Part shown: positions 15,482 through 22,760 of the stretch, in pieces
Layout of the letters: every line of letters begins with the position of its first letter
Numbering within the stretch: position 1 is the first letter of the stretch
NCBI GenBank assembly: GCA_029268645.1
Contig: JAQWNI010000064.1
Span: forward strand, 1 to 37,479
Length of the DNA stretch: 37,479 nt
Source: Myxococcota bacterium
GTDB taxonomy: Bacteria; Myxococcota_A; UBA9160; UBA4427
Direction of reading: 5' to 3'
Made by a program: the position numbers and the translations under genes
The notes under the pieces: generated by a model
Told to the model about the DNA's origin: nothing
Database searches by the model: none
Seen by the model: the letters and a program-made list of their open reading frames with translations, nothing else

Positions 15482-16570
15482 TCAACCTTGGCGGATGTGA
15501 TTCCAACCGGCTCGAATGCAACTCGGCGAAAGATCGTCACGGATCGTAATTCTTCCCAACGCTTCAGGGAGAATTAAACGGACTCGATCGTCGATCACTT
15601 TTTTGTCATGACGCATGGCTTTTTCGAGGATGACGTCATCAGGCAAAGCACAGGCTGTCTCGAATCCAAAGGTATCCAGAAGTCTCTCAAGCGAATCGAG
15701 GAGCGCCACATCGCATAGCCCAGCTTCCACTGACGCCCGCGTGGCCGCCAACATGCCAAGAGCCACGGCTTCCCCATGTAAGACTTTGCCGTACCCAGCA
15801 GTGGCTTCGATGGCATGCGCAAAGGTATGTCCAAAATTTAAATGAGCCCGGACGCCATGCTCTTTCTCGTCCTCCATCACAACCTGGGCCTTGATAGATA
15901 CGTTTCTCTCGATCAATTCGACAATCACCGCATCGTCTAGTTCGAGAATCGATTGAGCATTTTTCTTCATCCATTCAAAAAGCTCTGGTTCACGGATCAC
16001 CGCATGCTTGACGCATTCCGCGATCCCACAAAGCAATTCGCGATCGGGCAGAGTTCTCAAGACCGTCGGATCGATCAGTACGAGCGCTGGCTGATGGAAC
16101 GCGCCGATCAAATTCTTACCCTCGGGCACATTGAAGCCTGTCTTGCCCCCCACACTAGAATCCACCATCGCGAGAAGCGTGGTCGGACACTGCACAAAGG
16201 GAACGCCGCGCCGATAGGTTGCCGCAGCAAAACCCGCCATATCTCCGACAACGCCCCCCCCCAATGCAATCACCGGGGAACTTCGTTCGAGCCGATCCTC
16301 CAGAAAGCCGCGGTAGAGCCTCTCGATCGAGGCGGCATTTTTATTCGACTCGCCGGAGTCAAGGTCCACCCGGGAAACTTGGAATCCGGCCTGCTCCAAC
16401 GATGCAGTCGTCGGCTGCGCGTACAGTGCCGACACCGTTTGATCGCTGACCAGGGCACAGCGCGCGTGGGGCGCACCCCCCCGGACTCGTTCACCCGCGA
16501 GACCAAGCAGACCCGCCTCAATATGGATCGCGTAGCTATTTTGAGGAAGTTCGATGTGGACGCTAGCCAT
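15482..16570 (-). CDS. aroB: 3-dehydroquinate synthase
   Basis: Second step of the shikimate pathway: cyclises DAHP to 3-dehydroquinate using NAD and a divalent metal in the cytoplasm. 362 residues from ATG 16570, the usual AroB length; a GTG at 16588 would add six residues. Diagnostic motifs are present in order: GGGVVGDMAGFAAATYRRG (NAD-binding), PTTLLAMVDSSVGGKTG, PEGKNLIGAFHQP, the metal-ligand Glu in GIAECVKHAVI, the His in LNFGHTFAHAIE, and the His in LHGEAVALGM. The catalytic Lys/Arg segment MRHDKKV is also present. It lies 84 bp downstream of the lipidated MlaC gene and no other aro gene is near, so aroB is outside any shikimate operon here. Identification is firm. Confidence 0.97.
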   Translation of the reverse strand: MASVHIELPQNSYAIHIEAGLLGLAGERVRGGAPHARCALVSDQTVSALYAQPTTASLEQAGFQVSRVDLDSGESNKNAASIERLYRGFLEDRLERSSPVIALGGGVVGDMAGFAAATYRRGVPFVQCPTTLLAMVDSSVGGKTGFNVPEGKNLIGAFHQPALVLIDPTVLRTLPDRELLCGIAECVKHAVIREPELFEWMKKNAQSILELDDAVIVELIERNVSIKAQVVMEDEKEHGVRAHLNFGHTFAHAIEATAGYGKVLHGEAVALGMLAATRASVEAGLCDVALLDSLERLLDTFGFETACALPDDVILEKAMRHDKKVIDDRVRLILPEALGRITIRDDLSPSCIRAGWNHIRQG

Positions 16571-16624
16571 GGGGCAAATGCCTAGCACGAATCGCCGATC
16601 GAGTCCTGAATCGGCTGGGGACTA

Positions 16625-16638
16625 CGTGGCCGGCCACG
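16625..16638. repeat. 14-bp perfect palindrome between the mlaC-like gene and aroB
   Basis: CGTGGCC followed directly by GGCCACG in the 84-bp spacer. As DNA it is a two-fold site that could bind a dimeric regulator; as RNA it would form a hairpin with almost no loop. No T-run follows. Confidence 0.4.
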
Positions 16639-16654
16639 CCGACTGCTCAGCCCC

Positions 16655-17449
16655 TCAGGAACCGTCGCGCTTCTCAATCCTTGACTGCATTTCGGCGATC
16701 AGGCCATCAAACCCTCGGCGAGCCAGAACGGTCTGATACTCGGCGCGGCGCATCGCTACTTCGCTGACGGTCGGCGGACTGTAGACGTCTACAATGCGCC
16801 AGCCCTCCGGAGTCCTAAAAACTCGGTAGTCGATAAACAGGTCTGCAGTGCGCCCTGGAAAGTCAAGCTTGGATTGCACGATGACCAGATTGGGACCCGG
16901 TTCAAGAAAGCCAAGGGTTCGATATTGCTGACCTTGATATTTCCCCATTGAGCTCGCCAGACTCGAAATGTGGAATTTCTCATAGGTCTTTAACCAGAGC
17001 CGCTTCTGCTCAGACGTCAGGGAGCCATAGCCGGAACCATATGTCGCCCGCGCCATCGCGGGGATATCAAAAGAAAATTGAACGATTTTTTCGATGGCGG
17101 CGAAACGTTCTGGATAGCTCAGCTGAGGAGATTCTTTGATTACTTCGATCATGCTGGCCTGGAGACGTTTCACAATACCGACCGGCACAGAGACATGACT
17201 GGGAAACGAGGGCTCAGGATCCGGCGCCGGGGCAGGCTCGACTTGAGGCGAAGGCGCGTCTTTGGCTTTCTGCACGGGCTCGCTGGAACTTGATTTCGAG
17301 GCCGCTTCCTTCTGATCCACCGCCGAAGCTGAACTCGGCGATCGGTTCTGGGCACAGCCCGACGCCCCGAGGGCTAGCGCGAACAAAAGGAGGGGGAAAG
17401 CCTTGAGCCCGGTGAGGCGACTCGCGTATCGACTCTGTCGACGCGTCAT
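16655..17449 (-). CDS. MlaC/Ttg2D-family phospholipid-binding protein, predicted lipoprotein
   Basis: 264 residues from ATG 17449; the frame extends to TTG 17473 and the ribosome binding site is poor for either. A twin-basic start and hydrophobic core end in lipobox GASGC (Cys32). Then comes a low-complexity Ser/Lys/Pro/Glu linker at about 33-85. The MlaC domain follows: LSYPERFAAIEKIVQFSFDIPAMARATYG, LTSEQKRLWLKTYEKF, QGQQYRTLG, and FIDYRVFRTPEGWRIVDVY. E. coli MlaC is a soluble periplasmic carrier moving phospholipids between membranes; a lipid anchor plus linker would tether it. No mlaD/E/F is adjacent; neighbours are an octahaem cytochrome (47 bp upstream) and aroB. Family firm; lipidation inferred. 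Confidence 0.85.
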   Translation of the reverse strand: MTRRQSRYASRLTGLKAFPLLLFALALGASGCAQNRSPSSASAVDQKEAASKSSSSEPVQKAKDAPSPQVEPAPAPDPEPSFPSHVSVPVGIVKRLQASMIEVIKESPQLSYPERFAAIEKIVQFSFDIPAMARATYGSGYGSLTSEQKRLWLKTYEKFHISSLASSMGKYQGQQYRTLGFLEPGPNLVIVQSKLDFPGRTADLFIDYRVFRTPEGWRIVDVYSPPTVSEVAMRRAEYQTVLARRGFDGLIAEMQSRIEKRDGS

Positions 17450-17496
17450 GATTCTTTGGGACTCCGATTTCAATTGATGGGTCGAGGCGAGTCAGT

Positions 17497-19869
17497 TTAG
17501 CGCGCCCTCGCCTTCGACTCTCGCGGCGCCCCATCGATCCGCACCAGGAAACCCCGAGCCTCTGGGTCACCCGGCGTCAGTTCAATCCATCGGGCCGCCG
17601 CATTCCGTGCTTCATCCAACCTCTGATCCTGTAAGTAGAAAATCACCAGTGCGCGGTGAAAAGCGACCGTCCGGGGCTCAACTTGGGCGGCCTTGCGCAA
17701 AGCGACCAACGCCCGGGAACGCTTTCCCATGTGCTGATAAGCCAAGCCCAGGTTGTAGTGAACGCGCCCTCGCTCAGGGAGAAGCCGAGCCGCCTGTTCC
17801 AGTTCAGGAATCGCCTCGGGAAGCCTTCCCTGGCCCGCGAGGAGCAAACCGAGGGAGTAGTGCAATTCGCCCGAGTTGGAATGATGAACTAGGCCCTCTC
17901 TCAGGACCTTTTCGGCTTCATCCCTGCGACCCAGCGCGTCCAATAATCCCGCCAGATTGGCGACCGGAGGCACAAAGCCGGGATCCTGCTCGATCGCGAT
18001 CCGATACTCCCGAATCGCCTGCTCGGCTCGGCCCTGGGCGGTGTAAAAGAGCGCGAGGTTCATCCGGCCCGGCGGGAGATCCGACTGAGCCCGCTGACCG
18101 AGTTCGTAGTCACGCATCGCACGAGCAAGAACGTCCGCCTGACTCGGCGCCAGTGCAGACTGGGGGACGTCGGCCAATGCTCGACCCGCTTCGGCCCGAA
18201 CACTTCGAACGGGATCATTCAACGCGGGAAGCAAGAGATCAATACGTTCGGAATTCGGAAGCAGCGACAAACCGCTGACCGCTTGCAGCCGAACCTGGGC
18301 ATCCTCGTCGCCTAACCCGGCAACCAATGCCGGCGTCGACGCAGGCCCAAATGCAGGCAAGAGCGAAAGAGCGGTGGCCCGAACGATGTCCGGCACACCC
18401 TTTGAACGGCTCAAATCAATCAGTGGTTCAAGCGCCTCGGGATTGCCCGAACGTCCCTGCCAGAGGGGTTCGGCCCAACTTGCCCCATACATCCGCTTAG
18501 GCCCGTACCACTCTCGAATACGCTCCGAAGCCCAGCCGATCGATTGATCGCTGTGGCAGCCATTGCAGGCATTGGGCACACCCATCGTTTGGCTCAGATC
18601 CGGTCGAGGAACGTGCATCCCATGATCTCGACGTGGGTCGACGACCATATACGACGTCTCGGGCATGTGGCAGGCGACGCACTCCGCCCCCGCACTGCCC
18701 GCCTCGTGATGATGGTGCGTGGGCGAATCGTACAGTCCCACGCGAAGGGTCGGGAAGTTTGGCTCAGCCTGCTCGGTATGGCAGCGTACACAGAGTGCAT
18801 TGCCTTCGGCTCGTAACGCTAACCGGTGCGGTTCGTGACAGTCGCTGCATCGCACGCCGGCTTGATGCATTCGACTTTGCAAGAAGGAGCCATAGACGTA
18901 GACCTCGTCCAGAATTTGCCCATCGGTGTGATACAAACCCGCGTCCAGTACACGAGGGAGATAATCGTCGAGCAACGCTGGGCCCATCGGAGAATCGCCT
19001 GCGATCGAGGCCCGCCTCGAGTGGCAGGGAGCACAGCTGTCAATTTCTCCCTGGGCACTCGCTAGCCTATCTCGGTCGACCAAACCTTGATTCTCGCTTG
19101 AATCGGCCCTCGATGTCGGAGAGCGGCGAGCCCACGCAATATGCTCGGAGCCAGGGCCATGGCAAGACTGACATCCCACATTGATCGCCGCCCAAGTCGT
19201 CCGGTAAGCGTCGGCCTCATCGTCATACGCTTTGACCAGTCCCGTTGAGTGACAGTCAGCGCACATAGCATTCCAGGATTGGTAACGACCTGTCCAATGA
19301 AATGCATCACCCCGGGCGGGGGCCTGTTGCGGATCGACATCGAACCAACGTTTCCCGTGGACGTCCCAGGCTGCACCCAACACCTGCAAACGCCCCCCCT
19401 CACCCGGCACGAGATACTGCTGAAGAGGGTCGACGCCGAAGCTGTAGAGCACCGGCCATTCGTCCTGAGAGCCATCGGGGAAAGTCACCTCGACTCGGAA
19501 GGCACCCTGCTTCTTATAAAAACGAAATAATTCTCCATCTTGCTCGTAAATCACCCCGCCGAAATCACCTAGTACCGTCTCGGTACTCGCCTTGCCCATC
19601 GCCCCTGCGTGGTGCGACTCCGACCAGGCCTGCGCCTGTTCGGCGTGACACTGGAGACAGGTCGACTCTTCTACGTAATCCACCCCGCCCCGCCCGGGAC
19701 CCAATCGCTGCTGGGGAGAGGGGTCCGAGCGGAGCGTTTTTTTGAGAACCTCCGCCGAATCCGCCGGGGCCGAAAGCAGCCAAAACAGCGCGCCGGCTAG
19801 AGCCAAAGCGACGCAGCCCAGCCCAAGCCCTTTAAAAGACCAATAATTCACCTGCAAAGAATCACACAC
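17497..19869 (-). CDS. Octahaem cytochrome c fused to HEAT and TPR repeats
   Basis: 790 residues from GTG 19869; the start is uncertain (GTG 19851 is an alternative) because no good ribosome binding site is visible. One hydrophobic segment at about 13-33 is a signal or anchor. Eight CXXCH haem sites follow, with first cysteines at 71, 203, 233, 279, 341, 360, 397 and 435, in the manner of the cytochrome c554-like multihaem family. Residues ~470-580 read as HEAT-like repeats (PDIVRATALSLLPAFG, AQVRLQAVSGLSLLP, RSVRAEAGRALADVP). About 590-780 are TPR units (NLALFYTAQGRAEQAIREYR, LHYSLGLLLAGQGRLPEAIPEL). The likely place is the periplasm, in electron transfer or redox scaffolding. The 30-bp gap to the upstream DegT gene suggests one transcript. 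Confidence 0.9.
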   Translation of the reverse strand: MCDSLQVNYWSFKGLGLGCVALALAGALFWLLSAPADSAEVLKKTLRSDPSPQQRLGPGRGGVDYVEESTCLQCHAEQAQAWSESHHAGAMGKASTETVLGDFGGVIYEQDGELFRFYKKQGAFRVEVTFPDGSQDEWPVLYSFGVDPLQQYLVPGEGGRLQVLGAAWDVHGKRWFDVDPQQAPARGDAFHWTGRYQSWNAMCADCHSTGLVKAYDDEADAYRTTWAAINVGCQSCHGPGSEHIAWARRSPTSRADSSENQGLVDRDRLASAQGEIDSCAPCHSRRASIAGDSPMGPALLDDYLPRVLDAGLYHTDGQILDEVYVYGSFLQSRMHQAGVRCSDCHEPHRLALRAEGNALCVRCHTEQAEPNFPTLRVGLYDSPTHHHHEAGSAGAECVACHMPETSYMVVDPRRDHGMHVPRPDLSQTMGVPNACNGCHSDQSIGWASERIREWYGPKRMYGASWAEPLWQGRSGNPEALEPLIDLSRSKGVPDIVRATALSLLPAFGPASTPALVAGLGDEDAQVRLQAVSGLSLLPNSERIDLLLPALNDPVRSVRAEAGRALADVPQSALAPSQADVLARAMRDYELGQRAQSDLPPGRMNLALFYTAQGRAEQAIREYRIAIEQDPGFVPPVANLAGLLDALGRRDEAEKVLREGLVHHSNSGELHYSLGLLLAGQGRLPEAIPELEQAARLLPERGRVHYNLGLAYQHMGKRSRALVALRKAAQVEPRTVAFHRALVIFYLQDQRLDEARNAAARWIELTPGDPEARGFLVRIDGAPRESKARAR

Positions 19870-19899
19870 CCTGACCGCTTCGCCGACCGCAGCGTGACC

Positions 19900-21069
19900 T
19901 CAACCCGCAAAATAGCTGCGGATCTCATCCACGACGTAATGAACCTGCTCGGTCGAAAGAGAGGGGTGGACGGGTAGAGCCAGACACTCCTTAGCGGCGG
20001 CCTCGGCAACGGGTAGCTTCAGAGGGGCGCCCTGTCCTGCCAGGCTCGGCTGAAGATGCAGCGGAACCGGATAGTAGAGACCCGTTCCGATTTGTGCGGC
20101 GGTCAAATAGGTTCGCAGAGAATCTCGGTGCTCGGCGGGTACTCTGACCACATAGTGATGATAAACGTGGCGCGCCGGCGCCACTGGGGACAGCGGTCGC
20201 CTAACCGGAAGGTCCAAGGCTTCAAAGCGCCCGGCTCCGACCCCAGCGCCGAGATCATCGAGGCATTTGTTGTACGTCGCTGCATGTGTCTGCCGCAAAT
20301 TCGTCCAACGGGGAAGGTGGCGCAGCTTGACCGACAGAATCGCCGCCTGCATTCCATCCAAACGAGAATTAATTCCAAGCAAGGGGTGCTCGCCGGCGGG
20401 CCCTTCTCCGTGGTCCCGAAGTCGCCTCAGTCGTTCAGATCGCTCGGGATCGTTTGTCAGGATTATCCCACCATCTCCGTAGGCCCCAAGGTTCTTCGTC
20501 GGATAGAAGCTGAAGCAGCCGTAGTCACCCCGGGTTCCTACCGGCTGACCTGAGTCGTCGCGTGCATCAATGGCTTGAGCCGCATCCTCAATCAGGGTCA
20601 TTCCGTCTTTTCGCGATAAATCCAATAGCTCATCCATCGGTGCCGAAGCACCGAAGAGGTGAACGGCAATCAAAGCCGCAGCCGGACCATCCCGACCGAG
20701 GGCCGACTCAACTTGCTCAGCACCCACACAGAGCGTTTTCGGATCAAGGTCGGCGAAAACAATTTCGGCCCCCAAGCGCTTGACGACCGACGCCGTTGAG
20801 AAAAAAGAGAACGCAGGACAAATCACACGATCTCCGGGACCGATTCCCTCTGCCATTAAGGACAACAAGAGAGCATCCGTTCCAGATCCGCAGGCGACCC
20901 CATGACCGGCGCCGCAGTAATCCGCCAGAAGTTTCTCGAAGCCTTCCACCTCAGGGCCCCGGACAAAGTCTTGTCGAGCCATCACCCGCGCAACGGCTTC
21001 CGAAACTTGAGTTTCGATCTCCGCGTGTTGTGCTCCGAGATCAAACAAGGGCACGGGGCGCGCTGTCAC
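19900..21069 (-). CDS. DegT/DnrJ/EryC1/StrS-family PLP aminotransferase
   Basis: 389 residues from GTG 21069. Typical sugar-aminotransferase architecture: N-terminal PLFDLGAQ, ACGSGTDAL phosphate loop near 60, PAFSFFSTA, the PLP-contacting EDAAQ at 161-165, and the Schiff-base Lys192 in FYPTKNLGAYGDGG. Members transaminate keto-sugars for O-antigen, glycan or secondary-metabolite sugars in the cytoplasm. No other nucleotide-sugar gene is beside it, so the product cannot be named. It sits between the CaiB-like gene (100 bp upstream) and the octahaem cytochrome gene. The family is certain; the substrate is unknown. Confidence 0.94.
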   Translation of the reverse strand: MTARPVPLFDLGAQHAEIETQVSEAVARVMARQDFVRGPEVEGFEKLLADYCGAGHGVACGSGTDALLLSLMAEGIGPGDRVICPAFSFFSTASVVKRLGAEIVFADLDPKTLCVGAEQVESALGRDGPAAALIAVHLFGASAPMDELLDLSRKDGMTLIEDAAQAIDARDDSGQPVGTRGDYGCFSFYPTKNLGAYGDGGIILTNDPERSERLRRLRDHGEGPAGEHPLLGINSRLDGMQAAILSVKLRHLPRWTNLRQTHAATYNKCLDDLGAGVGAGRFEALDLPVRRPLSPVAPARHVYHHYVVRVPAEHRDSLRTYLTAAQIGTGLYYPVPLHLQPSLAGQGAPLKLPVAEAAAKECLALPVHPSLSTEQVHYVVDEIRSYFAG

Positions 21070-21169
21070 AAAGACAACCCTGGATCCATTCGCGGAAGGC
21101 TTCGTATCCGCGGGGTCGCTGGCTGCTCTACTCTCTCATTGCGTACGAATCCCGAACTTCCTAGCAACA

Positions 21170-22414
21170 TCAACCCAGCGCACCCGCTGCCCGCAATTTC
21201 GCAATACGGTCGGCATCGTAACCCAGCACCTTCTCCAACACCGAGTCATTGTGCTCACCCACCGTCGGGGCCATGGTGGGCTTCGGAGCTTCTTCGTCAA
21301 TCACCTTCACAGGAAAAGGCAGCATATCGGCGCCATGCTCTTGGTGGGCGTAAAGCGGGAAGCGATCCTTAAACTGGGCGTCTTCCGCGATGGATTTAGG
21401 CGTATTGACGGGCGCAATCGGAAAGTTTTTCTCTTCTCCGAGACAAATCCATTCCTCTGAGGTACGAGCCATGAAGATGTCTCGTAGAATTTTCTGAAGT
21501 TCTCGATTGCCGCGAGCATGGTCGGCATACTTCGAGCCGGGCCATTTCTCGAAAAGATCAGACCGGCCCACGCTCTCACAGAAGTTTTTCCAGAAAGCTT
21601 GCTCGGAAGCCATGAACAAAACATGGCCATCACTGGATTCATACATCTGGTAGCGAACGCCTTCTTTCATTCCTGCTGTTCCCGGAGCCCGTCTCACATA
21701 GTCGTCGGCTTTATTTCCTGTAACAACGTCTTCGGGGCGCTCATAGGCCAGCCACGATTCACTGCGATACCAGTCCATGTAGGCTGCGGCATCAGACTGC
21801 GCGATCTCCATCATGCAGCCGGTGCCACTTTCGCGCGCTCGAATCACCCCGGCCAAAATGCCGAGGGCGCCGAACATGGGACCCGAGTGCATCCCAACGG
21901 AAGCGTGCTCAGGAATGAAGCAAAAACCATCTTCGTCCGTTGCCGGGTTCACGATCCCCGCCCAGGTATCGAAAGCAATTCCGTGTGAAGGCAAATTTTG
22001 ATAGGGGCCGGTCATTCCATATCCCGAGATGTTGCAGAAGACGATTTTTGGATTGATCGCCTTCAAATCTTCATAGCCCAGCCCACGGCGCTCAAGTGAA
22101 CCGGGACGCATTGCTTCCACCACGACATCAGCATCACGCACAAGGTCCTTATAGACCGCCACGCCCTCTTCAGTGCGGAGGTCAAGCGTCAGACTCTTTT
22201 TTCCGCGATTGATATGCATGTGGAGCAACGAAATGCCATCAATGATGGGCCAAGTCATTTCGCGAATGTAGTCACCGGCGGGGCTCTCCACCTTGATGAC
22301 GTCTGCGCCCATATCGGCGAGATGGGTCGTGATGGCCGCGGGACCAAGGAGCGAACTTTCGATCACTCTCAATCCGGAAAGGAGGCCGGCGGGAACAGAA
22401 GCGGGGGGAGTCAT
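21170..22414 (-). CDS. CaiB/BaiF (family III) CoA-transferase-like protein
   Basis: 414 residues from ATG 22414, preceded by AGAGG at usable spacing; the frame runs up to 22543 without a better start. Family III motifs are plain: GLRVIESS, ADMGADVIKVESP, NRGKKSLTLDL, VVVEAMRPGSLERRGLGYE, ISGYGMTGPY and a C-terminal APVNTPKSIAEDAQF. His144 in the LPSHGIAFD segment fits the base seen in alpha-methylacyl-CoA racemases. However, the stretch aligned with the catalytic Asp of formyl-CoA transferase or the racemase reads SVGMHSGPMFG, with Gly174/Met175 at the expected place. The activity may therefore differ. Known members move CoA between carboxylic acids or racemise acyl-CoAs. The long structured leader upstream is noted separately. 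Confidence 0.9.
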   Translation of the reverse strand: MTPPASVPAGLLSGLRVIESSLLGPAAITTHLADMGADVIKVESPAGDYIREMTWPIIDGISLLHMHINRGKKSLTLDLRTEEGVAVYKDLVRDADVVVEAMRPGSLERRGLGYEDLKAINPKIVFCNISGYGMTGPYQNLPSHGIAFDTWAGIVNPATDEDGFCFIPEHASVGMHSGPMFGALGILAGVIRARESGTGCMMEIAQSDAAAYMDWYRSESWLAYERPEDVVTGNKADDYVRRAPGTAGMKEGVRYQMYESSDGHVLFMASEQAFWKNFCESVGRSDLFEKWPGSKYADHARGNRELQKILRDIFMARTSEEWICLGEEKNFPIAPVNTPKSIAEDAQFKDRFPLYAHQEHGADMLPFPVKVIDEEAPKPTMAPTVGEHNDSVLEKVLGYDADRIAKLRAAGALG

Positions 22415-22494
22415 GGTTTCATGCCTCTTAATAAATGCGGAAAATTGTCTGCTGACTGGGAGCGGCTCGAACCCAGGGCGAACCCTGAAAACGT

Positions 22495-22532
22495 TGACCC
22501 TGAGGTCAGTGGAGAATCGATTCCCAGGGTCA
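22495..22532. repeat. 8-bp stem inverted repeat in the CaiB-like leader
   Basis: TGACCCTG (22495-22502) pairs with CAGGGTCA (22525-22532). The 22-nt interior contains the palindrome GAATCGATTC. It falls 81-118 nt upstream of the CaiB-like start codon on the minus strand. Confidence 0.5.
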
Positions 22533-22589
22533 CTTCGGCTCAAGTTTCTATATTTGCGTGGATCGTGAGACGGTCGAAAGTACCTTGCG

Positions 22590-22612
22590 ACCCCGGTGCC
22601 GACAACCGGGGT
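22590..22612. repeat. Perfect 8-bp hairpin in the divergent spacer
   Basis: ACCCCGGT and ACCGGGGT enclose a 7-nt loop (GCCGACA). No T-run follows on either strand, so a structural RNA or regulatory role is as likely as termination. Confidence 0.55.
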
Positions 22613-22760
22613 GAGAGGCCTCGTCGGCTAGCCCGCACCGAGGTTCTCCCCCAGGACGTTCAGACCACAAGTAGCTACCGTGCTTGATCCCCGTGAGGCC
22701 GAATCGGATCCCCAGTTCAGCCCTCTCGGGTTCGACCCTGTGGCCCCCGTGAGGTTTAGT

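Larger units (their letters stand above)
22415..22760. other. 346-bp divergent spacer rich in inverted repeats
   Basis: It lies between the CaiB-like gene (minus) and the first M48 gene (plus). No gene is supported. It contains two strong hairpins, listed separately, a 10-bp palindrome GAATCGATTC at 22514-22523 inside one of them, and an 8-bp palindrome GAGGCCTC at 22615-22622. Promoters for both genes must lie here, and the distance leaves room for a long leader RNA or small RNA on either strand. A T-arm-like GGGTTCGACCC near 22725 is not part of a complete tRNA. Confidence 0.45.

Noticed and set aside
15072-15521. Minus-strand frame of 149 codons between aroB and the TPR gene
   Set aside because: It starts inside aroB without a ribosome binding site, has no recognisable domain and contains hairpins; kept only as a possibility in the spacer entry.
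22700-22740. Possible tRNA T-arm (GGGTTCGACCC)
   Set aside because: The flanking stem does not pair and no acceptor, D or anticodon arm is found at the right distances.
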